From: Pyrenula massariospora
Taxonomy: Eukaryota; Ascomycota; Eurotiomycetes; Pyrenulales; Pyrenulaceae
Length of the DNA: 64,000 nt
Direction: 5' to 3'
Assembly: GCA_021030905.1 (NCBI GenBank)
Contig: JAGFMI010000014.1
Span: forward strand, 682,001 to 746,000
Shown in pieces: positions 44,555-55,599 of this stretch (its first letter is position 1; every line of letters starts with the position of its first letter). Below the pieces are notes generated by a model. The model was not told the origin of the DNA. It did not search any database and saw nothing but the letters and a program-made list of their open reading frames with translations. Made by a program: the position numbers and the translations under genes.

Positions 44555-46535
44555 TTTGAAGTTAGGTAGGATTCGATGTGCAAATGCTGTCGGTTTAGAC
44601 TTTGAAAAATATTGAAAGCTCTAGATATTGAACTAGCAAAATATGTAGGAGCGGGAAACGATGTTCAATATATAGAGAAACCTCTTGACTTCACATGCAG
44701 TCACTTCAGGTCTACACTACCACGCATCGCTTAACTCTACTGGCTATGTGTTGCTTCGAAACAAAGTGCTTTAGCGTCAGGTATTTCTCAGCCAGCCCCG
44801 ACCGCCCTCTCATTCCTAAAGAAGAATGCCATCGTAGACCGGGCGATGAGGACGAGCCTTTTCACTGAGCGGAATTTGTGGCGATCTGCTTTGAGTCGTC
44901 TTTCAGCCAGCCACTGTCACTCTGCAAATGCTCTTCAATTGGCACCTGGCAAAATGGCATCTCCTCCAGGACACGCCACTTCGTAGTTGTAATAGTGATC
45001 GGATCTGTCATTGATAGGGATCGACGGGGATGAATTGTTCTATAGTAGACGAAGATTCAGCTTGCTGACCGCCTATTGTGTCCTCTACTATGGTGGGTTA
45101 GCTTGTGAACATACATTCTTTACGTTGTTGATGTTGTTGTCAGAAGAATGTGGATAAAGTCGCAAGGCCCGGGCCGCAAAGATTGCCCGGGCCGATTGCC
45201 GGCAATTGTACGTTTTAGGCCAAACATCACCCGAAAGCGTCACTTTCGCGAAGCGTTTCCGGAGTGAATGAAGAAGCAAATACAGTCGGCGTTTTCACAA
45301 CTCTAGAAAATCATAAGGTTAATTGGCATCGAGATCGTCAGGCTGCTCCACCAGCGGCACTCCTTGAATTTGGCGAACACTTCCCTTCTTGGACGAGACC
45401 ACAGCCACCAGGAGTCCACTTCTGGACGTCTGCAGACCGTGCCATGTCTACCTCAAATGCCATAGGTTGAGTTCTGCATTACAAGTCTTCGTCATCTGGT
45501 CGCCTATTTACACTTTCGCCCTAGGAACAAGCTTGATTATCTGCAAGGCAGCTCAACCGTAGACATTCGGTCATTTTCAGCCAGCCAACGACGACACGTC
45601 TGTCAAAGCCATCATGATGTATTACCTCTAGCCAATTCGAGCGACAGAGAAACGCCACAGCTTTCGCAGCCAGCCATGTACTCGTCTTACCATAATTTTA
45701 GGGCCCACGATCGGAACATGACTCGTCTACGGACCATGTTCAGCCAGCCAACGACAGCCTTTCTGACTGAGCCAATATTTTGAATTACTTGTGGCCAATC
45801 AAGCGGTGAAGACTGTTCCATGACGCCACAGCGTTTGCAATTATCACAGTGTGGTCGAGAAAGCCGCTGCGGATTGCGCTAGCTAAAAGTGAAGTTGGCG
45901 TCATAGGCGGTAGAAGACTGGTCTCCGCAGCGGGGCGGCTAGAAAACAGTAGTGCCCGTCCCCTATGCAGGCGTAAATGCCCAAACAAAAGGAGCCAGCC
46001 AATTTTGTTCGGACTAACCCCGTTTTTGTCCACGATATTCTAGATCAGGGTTGACACAAGCCATGATGGGACCAGACAGGTTATTGGAGCATTCATGCCA
46101 GTATGAAGAATGATTTGATTGATTGTCAGGCCATCGTATCCGAGAAAAAGAATTTTCATATGCAACTCGAATAGACGGATCGCCTCCAGACCTTACGTCT
46201 CAGGCCGCTCTAAAGAGGTTTTGGCCGCAGAATTACCTACCGCGACGCGCCTTGGCCTTCTTGCGAGCATTCTAGACCCGCAAGGAATCCAAAAGTGACA
46301 AGGGAAACGCAAGATTGTTTCCCGTGGCTAGCTGAGAGTTGAAGACGCAGCGATAGCTTTCTTGCTGACAGGGGCACTATCGTCCTAGTGACTAGAGATT
46401 TTGAGCTGAGTAATGGCAAAGATCTCCCTCTCCTCGAAATATAAGAGCGCCGTGCGCCTCCAGCTCCCACAAGACTATCCTGGCATCTAGTTGTACTAAC
46501 GTTCAAACTCCAACGTGACTCAAGACGTCATCAGA
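44555..46535. other. Intergenic with dispersed CAGCCAGCCA repeats
   Basis: About 2 kb without a supported gene. The word CAGCCAGCC(A) occurs at 44,789, 44,904, 45,578, 45,667 and 45,741, with a one-base variant at 45,992. A TATAAG box at 46,440-46,445 probably serves the next gene. Confidence 0.5.
44901..45845. repeat. Degenerate direct repeats of about 105 bp
   Basis: Two copies at about 45,575-45,680 and 45,738-45,845 share TTCAGCCAGCCAACGAC at the left, a central (T/G)GCCAAT, and ACGCCACAGC(T/G)TT(C/T)GCA at the right. A weaker third copy starts at 44,901 (TTCAGCCAGCCACTGTC ... ACGCCAC). They may be remains of a short mobile or satellite element. Confidence 0.5.
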
Positions 46536-47135
46536 ATGGTCCACAAAATCACCTTTCTGGTCAGTAATCAAACCCCCTACTACCTCGAACCCAACGGGCA
46601 GGTAGCCTACTGGGGAGAGACGATATCAGGGCCACGAGCTGTAAGTTTCCGGCAGAGTGTATGAAGCACAGAACTTAACAATGTATCATAGATAAAGCCT
46701 TACAGTGACGGTTCCGGTGGAGTGTTCCAAGCTTCAGCGGTACCATTGGTCGGCTCTGCCGGAATCAGTGGGTACACCATCGAGAACCCTGCCGTGTGGA
46801 TTGCGCTGCTTGGGAGTGATCCAGACTGGAGCATTGAAGACAACAAGGCCTGTGTTGCGTTGTCCACTACGCGTCTCAACATCGATAAGGGTAAATACAG
46901 TGACATGTACTCGGACAATAAAAGAAGTCTGACATTACCAACAAGCCACGGAGAGATTAAAGTAAGGTGACCCAACATCTCGGCCGGAGCTCCACTGACC
47001 CTTGCCACTTAGATCGACAGTTCTATTGGGACCGCGGATGATTGTGTGGCCACATTCACACTTTCTTTCAAGAAAGGGAGAGGGGTGTCAGATGAAGGCC
47101 TCGGCGTCGTCGTACCGGAAGAATTTCAGAAATGA
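46536..47135 (+). CDS. Small beta-sandwich-like hypothetical protein, two introns
   Basis: A 165-residue protein assembled from three exons: 46536-46640, 46692-46961 and 47013-47135. Both introns are 51 bp with clean GTAAG...TAG ends and phase 0. A TATAAG box lies 96 bp upstream. It opens MVHKITFLVSNQTPYYLEPN and has no signal peptide. The pattern N-x-T-x-Y near the start, a glycine-rich turn (SDGSGGVFQASAVPLVGSAG) and ISGYTIENPAVWIALLG resembles the plan of small membrane-binding beta-sandwich proteins such as the ET79/aegerolysin-like groups, where a GxxGxxxYxI block precedes a DNP-type loop. That likeness is my inference from pattern only. No catalytic motif is seen. Unspliced frames hide this gene, so it could be missed by simple ORF calling. 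Confidence 0.6.
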
Positions 47136-48899
47136 GTGTCAAGGAGACTTGAAGAGACCTCTATCCTCAGGGACGGACCAGAATTACACTGATAAGCATT
47201 GAAGGCACGATTAGCTATGAAAAATGCAAGCGGAAGCATTAGTAGGAACACTCAGATAGCGCATTAGTCCAAGCAGAGAACGATAACAGCTACCATATTG
47301 TCTGGATAAGGTCTCATACACTCCGGGCTACTTTATATCAATGCGGATCTGTCGAGCAGCCCACTGGACCGAAAGGCCGGCCGAAATGGCCAAATGGATA
47401 GACTGCTATTTGTTCGACAGAACCTCAAGTTTCTAAGGCATCTCATTGTAGCTTAAGGGGGAATTGTTGCATACTACATTCTCCTGAGAGCAGTGTCGTG
47501 CCTCCAGTCTATATCTGACGTAGTTCCTAACGAGCAGAAATGCAGATCTTTAGCAAACGCCAGCAGACCTCCGTTGCAAAGCACATGGCTAGTCTTCAAT
47601 GGGTGACCCCATGTGGGAGATAAAGCAACAAAGTAGACGTTACTGTCCCGCAATACCAGCGTTACCTCGCATTCAACGCCACACCTCTCGGATCCAGTCC
47701 CCAAGTCAATTTATTGTACTTCCCGCTCCCCAAGTTCTCATTTGCACCAATTCCTATCATAGACAGGAAAGCTGCCACCACCGGCATCGATCAAACGCAG
47801 AATTCCCCATGGCCAAGGTCAATGAGCCCCTCACCACCGAAACGCACAATCACATATTACTCTAGCGCCGTCCGCGAAGCATCATCAGATCCCTCGCAAA
47901 ACACACCGCGGCAGAACCCAAAACGACAATGCGGAGTGTCCGCTCCGATAAACACAACTTATTTATTCCACCACCAAACCCAGATCAACCTCCCATCGGC
48001 TTACCCAGGACAAAATATCTCCCGCCCATTTGTGCTGGGCGGGAAATAAAATATATTATACCCAGCGGCCCTGTACCACCCAACCCAACTTTAAGGCATC
48101 CCGTAATGCGCCCGGAAACCCTCTAGCATCTCCTTACCGCTAGGCCCAACCCCGTTCGCTAAGCCGCACCATAAAACCTCCCTCCTTACCCCCACAACAA
48201 AACCCCCCTCTCCCACTCTCTCTTTTCTTTCTTCTGCAAGTGTAATATATAATTGGTGATCCTGATCTTGATTTTGTTCTTGTCCTTGAAAATAGCCATA
48301 CAATAGGCTGTGATGATGTTGAAATAATACAATGCTCTACTAATCATTGAACTTCATCCTTTTGGCTTAGTTGAAATTTTCAACAGAGTGCTGCAAAGCG
48401 CAACTGAGCTGCGGTTACGTGGCTGTGGTAGCCTTGCAATGTGATTTGGACTTGGACTTGCGGGTTGAATTTATCTGAGCCTGGTTGTTTGGGAGGGGTT
48501 GGGTGGGTGGTGGTTTTGGGAGGTGAGTGGGAAGAGGTTTTGTGCGTTACGGAGGGGTATGTGATGGGATGGGCTGGTGTTTGGGAGAGTTCGGGATGGC
48601 GACTTGGTATAAATGCGTGGATTTATAGATTCATGGTGGCGTTAGTAGTAAGCAAGATCAAGTAGTCGCATACGACACCTAGGTGAATGAAAAGGTCCCG
48701 CAGGTCTTGGATTCTTCAGACTTACGGTTCGCCTATGTAGGAATGATTGAAGGTGTCATTGCCCGTGCGTAACCATGACCATATACATATTTACAGAGAG
48801 AACTTGCAAACCAGCCTGGCTTTCTCCCCTTCACCAATTCCGTTAACACCATCTCCCCCCAAACAGAACACTATTTCCCCTCCCCACAAGCCCCCCCCA

Positions 48900-49268
48900 C
48901 ACCAACCCCCCTCTCACAAACCGCCTTCGACCCCCTCCTCCCCAACTTCTGCACCGTACACCTTTCCCCCTTCCCACAGTTCTTCTCCCGGATCCAGTGG
49001 AAGTCTCCCTGTTTCGCTCCCGAGACGCATAGTTTCTAGATCCCGTCAGCTTGAAAGGCCCATGGGAAGGGGTTGAAAGGGGAGGTTGGAGGGGGAATGG
49101 GAGACGCACTATGCCACAGCCGTCGTCTGCGCAGATGGTGCTGCGGGCTTTTGCTTGGTAGTCGTGGCAGAAGTGGTTTCTGTTGTAGGCGGCGGTTTTG
49201 GGGGGGAGGAGGAGGAGGAGGAGGAGGAGCAGTAGATGAAGGAGGGGGGAAGCGGTGAGGGATTGCAT
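48900..49268 (-). CDS. Possible small secreted protein (tentative)
   Basis: From an ATG at 49268 the frame reads MQSLTASPLLHLLLLLLLLL, then PPKTAAYNRNHFCHDYQAKA, then RSTICADDGCG: a signal-peptide-like leader followed by a short cysteine-containing mature region. Much of the leucine run is encoded by the (GGA)n microsatellite on the other strand, so the signal peptide may be accidental. After CADDGCG the open frame turns to low-complexity Arg/Gly. A better-looking tail (ETMRLGSETGRLPLDPGEEL) exists in another frame, but I cannot place a clean intron to reach it. The left boundary is approximate. Confidence 0.3.
49205..49230. repeat. (GGA)n trinucleotide microsatellite
   Basis: An uninterrupted run of about eight GGA/GAG units on the plus strand. 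It encodes part of a poly-leucine run on the minus strand. Confidence 0.8.
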
Positions 49269-49979
49269 GGTGCTAACTATTGGGATGGATTTAGATTACA
49301 TAGATGGAATTCCTCCTGTAGACGGAAAGTAGTAACACGGACAACATTGCGATTGGCGATACGATGTAGTGCCAAGCATCGCAAAGACAAAGACAAAGAC
49401 TCTTGCGTCGCAAACGGAAGACGTTCATTGTGTTGGAAAAGAGATGACGCTTGGCATCTTCGCTCATAGCACTGAGCTGCTCTGCAACAAAGAACGCGAA
49501 GACGCAGGTCTGTTCACGTAAACAGCCCCAGAGAGACCAACACCTTGTCCATGGTTCGAAAAGCCTTTCCAGATCAACGATACCTAGATGAAACGGCCGC
49601 CAGTGTCACTTGTCTCCCTTCCAAACAAACGACCGTTGTCTCAATTGTAAATGGACGCGATTGTTATCAAGCTATCGAGTCAAAATGCCAGCGTGAAAAC
49701 CTATCGAAAAGAGCAAAATCAACCCGGAATGCCTGACACACAAACCTTTCAGCGTTGGTGACAGCCCCAGTTCCTGAGGCCTTTTTTTTCATTCTCGGTA
49801 ACATTGCTGAAAGGTGCAGGAGATTGTCGTGATAGTCCTAGCCGATTAGAAGATGCTGTGCACTTGTCCAGCGTCACAGCTTTTCAGCGCAACGGGATTC
49901 ATGGAAGTTCACAATGCACAAAATGGTGATTACCTGATCAATAGACGGCTTATAAGCAATGTGAAAAGCCTGTGATGCA

Positions 49980-52900
49980 TCAGATCTCTCTTCTGCACGG
50001 AAATTCTATAGTGGTCTGATCAGTGCTCTCCTTGGCCGGTTGGCTAATCTCTAGTACCAAGTTCTTTTTCAGAGGTGTAGACCATGGTAACGATTGCCAC
50101 AAGGACTGGTACGCGCACTTCCCAAATGATGTTTCCTGCTCAAGTAATCTTGCGAGTCCCGAGCCCCAAGGCTCGGCAAACACTTTTGGCAAGACTTGTA
50201 CGTAATCCTCAACATCCCCCAATGTGCAGCTTATATTTTCCTTACACTCATCACCATCTTTAACAATTCTGGTAAGGGCCGGACCATATCGGCTCGCTCC
50301 TGCTCTTATGAGCAACTCAGTGGCCTGAATGGGTTCAATGCAAAAACTTCTCCCATACTTAAATTTATAAGTCGCGGCATTTCTGAGAAACTTTGACCAA
50401 ACTGTATCGTTCGAGCTACTCCTATAGACACGTATTTTTGGGTGATGCATATAATCCTCGTTGGAGATTTTCTCGAGTTCTCCACTAAGATCAAGATAGT
50501 CCCCTATAACCCTGTTTACCGAGGAGGTATCGTGCAGAAGCACCTGTTGAATTGCTTCCACATTCATATGTGGATGAAATAATCTAGCTGGGACCCAAAA
50601 CTTCAGAGCTACTTCCAGAGTAGAGCGTCCGTCTTGCCAGGAGCGTGACAGGCACAACGACGGATCTTGTGACAGTCGAGCTAGGATGTATTTATCGATA
50701 TCGTGGTGAAAAGCTTTCTCCAGAACCACATGAGAGGAATTCCACTCAATTAAGGCGCCGTGAAGAAAATCCTTCACTAAGAATTCCCAGTTCTCTTTAA
50801 CTTGCTGAAACCGATCTTGCACTGGTTGCTCAAGCTTAGACAAAACGTCCGCTGTTTGCTCGGGATGATGCCTATACCATTCCCGGGCTCTCCGAAAAAT
50901 CTGCCATAGAAGGTCGCTCATTCCTGTTGCATCGCTGGACGAATGAGGCCGTAACATTTTGAATTCAGCGCTTAATGCCTGAAGCCAGTAGAAGCGGGGA
51001 TCGAAGGATCGACTGAGATACTTGTTCAAGATTGTACGTATCTGATCGGTTTCTAAAATCTCCAAAACACTTCGATGGATAAACCTGGCATATTTCGTCT
51101 TGCCAAAATACGATGCCATCTCGCCACGACGGATGCCAATAAGTCCTTTACATCGACTCTTGATGCGCCTTTTCTCCCTTTCTTCACGGGCCTCGACATC
51201 GCTGACTGATAGCGACTGTAAATGAATGCACGAAAAAAACTCGTCTTCGTCTTCCTCAACAAAGGACAGTGTCATTAGCGAGACGTGGTTGAAAAAAAAA
51301 TTGCTTTTTGCATGATCTCTCATCACTTCGAATATTTTGGCAGCTTCAGCCTGGTACTTCACATCGATAGATGTAAATATCGTCTTCAAATATGTCTCAA
51401 GGTCTTTGGGAATTTTTCGAAGTGTCATGGACAAAGCTTGAAGACTAAAATCGTCGTGCAAGCTCGTATTCAGCTCTAAAAGAACAAGCTTCACCCACAA
51501 GAAGACTCCATCGGCCATGTCGACCACATTTCTGGCCAATTTCGCGCAGGCTTGCGGCTCACAAGACCATAATTGCTGAAATAAATCGCTCTGAACTATT
51601 TCTTTGTCGACATAATTTTCGATGTCTTGTTTTGTCATTTTTTCAACTTGAAGCCTTGGAACGTTGACGAATGCATCCGAGAAAATTGCCCAATCTCGAC
51701 TTGATAGGCATACTTTAACATGACAGAAACAACTAAATTTCTTTAGAAGGAGAATAAGATTTGACCTTTGTCGATCTGTTCCATCAAATTCATCCAATCC
51801 GTCGACAAACATACACACGGACGTCTTGGTAGAGCATTCGTCAATGATAAATTTCAAAGCATATTGAAGCTCAGCTTCTGACCACTCTTCAGTAGCTTTC
51901 AGATCGAAGTCTAGAGCAGTCCATCTTGAAGGAAATGCCAACTGTGCCAGATTTGGAAGCTGTGATAAGATGTCGTACAGCAAAGACCGAAGCAATCCGA
52001 TCATCGACTTCTGCATCCCAGTACCAGCAAGCCAAAAGAAGCATGCTGCAGTCACAAGTTGTCTAGATCCGGCCCACTGCTGCAGCATTTCTCGAACGCG
52101 AGTGTGTTCCCAAAGGTATCGCATGAGAGTAGATTTGCCTGAACCTGGCTTACCGGTGATCCAATAGACTCCATTACCGCTATGCTCTTCTCGAGCCCAC
52201 GTAGGGAAATCAGACCATAAGCCTTGTAGGGTATTAGGAGGATCGAGAATCCATGAGAACGTGTTTTCATGAGCAGGATCTATCTCTTCACGACGTAGCG
52301 TCATTGACCCAAACTTCAAGCTTTCTAGGAGCCGCATTTGCATTTGTTTCTGCCGTCGAGCAGCTGATGCCTGTATCATGCGTATTGTATTGTGCTGCAA
52401 AGGCAAGACGTTGTCGCCTTGTCCTGACGGAGGATCTACTAGGCCGCCTATAGGGTCCGAATTTGGAGTAATCAGTCCCGGAATGACACTGGTATGGGAA
52501 GAAGTTGCTTGATTGAGACAAAGTAATTGAACTAGTAAATCTTTCTGAGCTTGTTCGACGTCTCGTTGTGTCTGCTCCTCTCGATGACTTTCCTCGAACC
52601 TCAATGTCTTCGGCTGCCGGCGAGCTGTTTCACACTCGAGCTTTGCTATATCCCCTAGATCACGTAATTTTTCCAGGATCCAGCTTTGGTTGTCATCTAT
52701 GCGACTCAAAAGAGACTCGTGCAGTTCAAATTGTCGGCTGTGAATGAGACCCAGAAAGTGAATCATCAGCTGACTTCTTAAGTCGTTCAGTCGTTTCATC
52801 CGTTTATCGACCTTATCCTTTTCCCAGTTCCAAGCGAAACTTTTTCGGATGCTTCTGAGTACCCTGAACGAACTTCCAATTTTAGCATCTTTAATGTCCG

Positions 52901-53186
52901 CTGAAAGTTCGTCAGCGATCCCACAGCATTCATCTGCAATGCATCGGAGCTCAGACTCGTCAGTTGAGAGTTTCCTAGACTTCTGCACAGTTTCGAGAGA
53001 TTCCCCGAGTCCCCGGCGCAAACCCGAAAGCCTATCAGTCATTGTAGTGATATCCCTTTGCTCCGAAAGCATGCCATCTTTGCTTTCGTAGAATTCGACT
53101 CCTTTCGAGACGACTTTCGTCCCGACTTCGATCAATTGGAATATGTTACCAGCTAACGAGAGCGCTGTGAATGGATCAAGCACCAT
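49980..53186 (-). CDS. NACHT-domain STAND (NLR-like) protein
   Basis: A single-exon 1,068-residue signal-transduction ATPase of the NLR-like type used in fungal self/non-self recognition and regulated cell death. The N-terminal domain (about 1-150, beginning MVLDPFTALSLAGNIFQLIE) is the helical domain common in fungal STAND proteins. The NACHT core has GVYWITGKPGSGKSTLMRYL (Walker A, about residues 340-355) and VCMFVDGLDEFDG (Walker B with the DGLDE signature, about 455-467). Next comes the ADGVFLWVKLVLLEL motif, then KYARFIHRSVLEIL, both typical of the region that follows NACHT in this group (DUF7791-like). The C-terminus carries no WD, ankyrin or TPR repeats, so the sensor part is short or unrecognised. 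I chose ATG 53186; the upstream extension has no ATG. Confidence 0.88.
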   Translation of the reverse strand: MVLDPFTALSLAGNIFQLIEVGTKVVSKGVEFYESKDGMLSEQRDITTMTDRLSGLRRGLGESLETVQKSRKLSTDESELRCIADECCGIADELSADIKDAKIGSSFRVLRSIRKSFAWNWEKDKVDKRMKRLNDLRSQLMIHFLGLIHSRQFELHESLLSRIDDNQSWILEKLRDLGDIAKLECETARRQPKTLRFEESHREEQTQRDVEQAQKDLLVQLLCLNQATSSHTSVIPGLITPNSDPIGGLVDPPSGQGDNVLPLQHNTIRMIQASAARRQKQMQMRLLESLKFGSMTLRREEIDPAHENTFSWILDPPNTLQGLWSDFPTWAREEHSGNGVYWITGKPGSGKSTLMRYLWEHTRVREMLQQWAGSRQLVTAACFFWLAGTGMQKSMIGLLRSLLYDILSQLPNLAQLAFPSRWTALDFDLKATEEWSEAELQYALKFIIDECSTKTSVCMFVDGLDEFDGTDRQRSNLILLLKKFSCFCHVKVCLSSRDWAIFSDAFVNVPRLQVEKMTKQDIENYVDKEIVQSDLFQQLWSCEPQACAKLARNVVDMADGVFLWVKLVLLELNTSLHDDFSLQALSMTLRKIPKDLETYLKTIFTSIDVKYQAEAAKIFEVMRDHAKSNFFFNHVSLMTLSFVEEDEDEFFSCIHLQSLSVSDVEAREEREKRRIKSRCKGLIGIRRGEMASYFGKTKYARFIHRSVLEILETDQIRTILNKYLSRSFDPRFYWLQALSAEFKMLRPHSSSDATGMSDLLWQIFRRAREWYRHHPEQTADVLSKLEQPVQDRFQQVKENWEFLVKDFLHGALIEWNSSHVVLEKAFHHDIDKYILARLSQDPSLCLSRSWQDGRSTLEVALKFWVPARLFHPHMNVEAIQQVLLHDTSSVNRVIGDYLDLSGELEKISNEDYMHHPKIRVYRSSSNDTVWSKFLRNAATYKFKYGRSFCIEPIQATELLIRAGASRYGPALTRIVKDGDECKENISCTLGDVEDYVQVLPKVFAEPWGSGLARLLEQETSFGKCAYQSLWQSLPWSTPLKKNLVLEISQPAKESTDQTTIEFPCRREI

Positions 53187-54089
53187 TTTGGCAGGTGAGC
53201 GCAATTGTGATCACTATGAACAGCGATTTAGAGGTTGAGGAATCCTTAGTTCTGCCGTAGTAAATATTCATTTTGCAGCTTGGCCTGAGGCGGCGTTGTC
53301 ATGAACCTAGGTCCATATCGAGATGTGTCGCACGAGCACAACCGGCCATGTATTAGCGAGCGGGGTATCAGCCATTCATCGCTCTGTGCACTCAAGACGT
53401 AGCACAGCCGTCGACGTGTTCGAAATCCGCTTCATTTTTCCAAGACTCGAAACTTGCTTGGACAATGCCGTTGCTCGATACAACGCGATGAACGGTTTGC
53501 AGCGGGAAACCGGTCCCGGGAACGAAGTTCGAAGTTCCATTGTTGGCTGTTATCACAACACTCTCAGGTACATTGGATGCCTGTGACACTGTCAACATGT
53601 AATGGCTGGTGGTCATTCATTTCATCCCAGGTGTCACGCCCGTGTAAAGCAGACTGGCTACGGGGAAGCCTTTTCCACCGCATCCTTTCAAGCAGGTCAA
53701 AACCAGTCAATATATTTCAAGTCGAGTGCCTTAGCCCCCTCGGATGGCTAGCTGCGACACATGATGCGTCAGTCGGTCGAGTGCTGACAATTATTGGTGG
53801 TAAAGACTGTCTCTGCGCGGAATCGAAAGAATCAAACCCTGCTTGTCGGATGCGCGGCTTGGCACTCACGTGACGAATGTAGAGGAATAGAGGAAGGCAT
53901 ATTCAATCATCTAGATTCATGTCCATTAAATGGCTATCATTACTCTATATACTGCCAGCAGTAGCTTCTGCAACGTTAACGACATATCTTGATTTATACG
54001 GCCTTCAGGCATATCCAAAAGACACCATCATCCCATTAATTCAGCGCCCATGAGCCAACAATCAATGTTGAGGCTTGAACCAAAACTCC
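53187..54089. other. Promoter region of the NACHT gene
   Basis: 903 bp. A 74-residue open frame on the minus strand (53,616-53,392, MTTSHYMLTVSQASNVPESV...) starts with ATG and has a secreted-protein-like composition. It has no recognisable family and no signal peptide, so it is not called as a gene. Confidence 0.35.
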
Positions 54090-55599
54090 TCATGAAAGGG
54101 TAGCGGTGGGAGGCTTAAAGCCGTCCGTCAGCGCCTGCGTCTTACTCGCAGGCACTTTACTGGGATCTGGCTGCCCACTTGGCTTTGGTTTCGACGGGTC
54201 AGACCCATTTCCCGCAATCTTCTTCACTTGCAGCCCCGGCGGCGGGCTGTCCTGGTTCCCCTTCCACTTAGTCTGGTCATCGTTCGGCTCGCACGCACCG
54301 TCAACACGTGAATAGGCAACGTTCTTCATGGTGCCGCTTTCGGAGTAGGTGTACCTGTTGCCATCCTTGAGGTAGAGTGTCACGTCGGACGTGTAGGCAA
54401 AATCGCCTTGACCCTTTTCAACGGACATCCAGCAATGGATGCCGTGGCCTGGGCTAACCTTGGCGGCGATGGCGTTTGAGAGGGTGATTGTGTTGGTGGT
54501 GGTCATTGAAGTTGTGCTCGTCTGCAAGAGTAAAGTTTGTTAGTGATAGGGTAAGCACAAAGCTTGGCCGAAGAAATTAAACGGTTATGTAAGTGCTTGC
54601 AAAAGGAGCTAAGGGAAAGGCGTTGCATACAGTGTCAACAGACCACTGCCAACCACCACTTATCTTAGCGCCCACACCGAATATCTCGTCACTAATTTCG
54701 ATCTCAGCATGCATACCAAAAGAGAAGGAAACGCTTTGAGAATGTTCGACACTTTCCGTTTCCGTCTTAGTGAGTGTTGCTGTAACGCTAATGTCGTCCT
54801 GCTGGCCTGGTTCGTTGCCCATATACGTGTCAATCAAGCTCACAGTTTCCAGTCCATCTTGAGAGCCCACAGGGCTTTTATCATAGTCCACGTTCCCGAT
54901 TTCGATATGGTCAATTTCTGCTTCGAGGAAAAGGAAGGCAGAGGCATAGACTCCGTCATCGTCGGCAAAGCCATATGAGCCAAGAAGTATGCCACCACCA
55001 ACGTCAATCTTATATTCATCAGGATCCATCTTAGGGGAAACGCGTATGGTCAGCTTTTTGCGTGTGGCCTCTCTGTTGGTTCAGATTACTCACATCTTTT
55101 CCGCCTGAAAGCGTGTTACCCTGATCAGTCTCAAGATAGATGTAGCCCAGATGGTCGCCTGTGCCGTCTCCCCACAGAGACAAACTCGTGACACGTTCGT
55201 TGGAATGAAATTCAATGCTTTTTACATCTTCTGTATGGCCACCAACCATCTGCTGATCCCCGTTTGAAAATGTAAATTGGATCCCGCCAATGCCCCAGCC
55301 ATCATCAATGTAAATGTCAAGGCCAGTGACTATATTGTTAGATTTTCCAGGTTGTGTTTCACATATACAGTAACCAGTGCCACCAGTAGTCCCTAGGAGT
55401 TTGCCACTGCAGTCAGAATATGTCCTAAAGGGCTTTGCAGGTATTTAGACCGACCATCACCACCAATACGATAGGGACCGGCCCAAGGGCCATTTTCACA
55501 GTCGGAACGTTTCGCAAGTCCGCGCGGATCTGAAGGGATGCTGGCAGAGAACGCTAAAGTGATCAGCGTCGTCGACAAGAGGAATTTAGAGGTTGCCAT
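54090..55599 (-). CDS. Secreted jacalin-like lectin / aerolysin-type beta-pore protein
   Basis: The protein starts with a signal peptide (MATSKFLLSTTLITLAFSAS) and a Kex2-type site (AKR, residues 29-31). The first half resembles a jacalin-like lectin: DIYIDDGWGIGGIQFTFSNG, then GDGTGDHLGYIYLE, then DVGGGILLGSYGF. The second half looks like an aerolysin-fold pore module. A Thr/Ser-alternating stretch, SVTATLTKTETESVEHSQSV, followed by SFSFGMHAEIEISDEIFGVG, is the typical amphipathic insertion hairpin, with later strands VTLYLKDGNRYTYSES. The tail is Pro/Ser/Lys-rich. Splices placed: 55093-55030 (64 bp) and 54630-54522 (109 bp), both in frame. I could not place the first junction, between the leader and the lectin part, with confidence. 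A TATATAT box lies about 240 bp upstream. Roles known for such proteins include defence against animals or competitors; the role here is unknown. Confidence 0.7.

Larger units (their letters stand above)
47136..49979. other. Gene-poor stretch with simple-sequence DNA
   Basis: About 2.8 kb. It holds pyrimidine-rich tracts around 47,900-48,240 and 48,820-49,000, a (GGA)n microsatellite near 49,205-49,230, and one weak secreted-protein candidate on the minus strand. Nothing else is supported. Confidence 0.4.

Noticed and set aside
53392-53616. 74-residue minus-strand ORF as an upstream gene of the NACHT protein
   Set aside because: No signal peptide, no family and no promoter; ORFs of this length are common by chance here.
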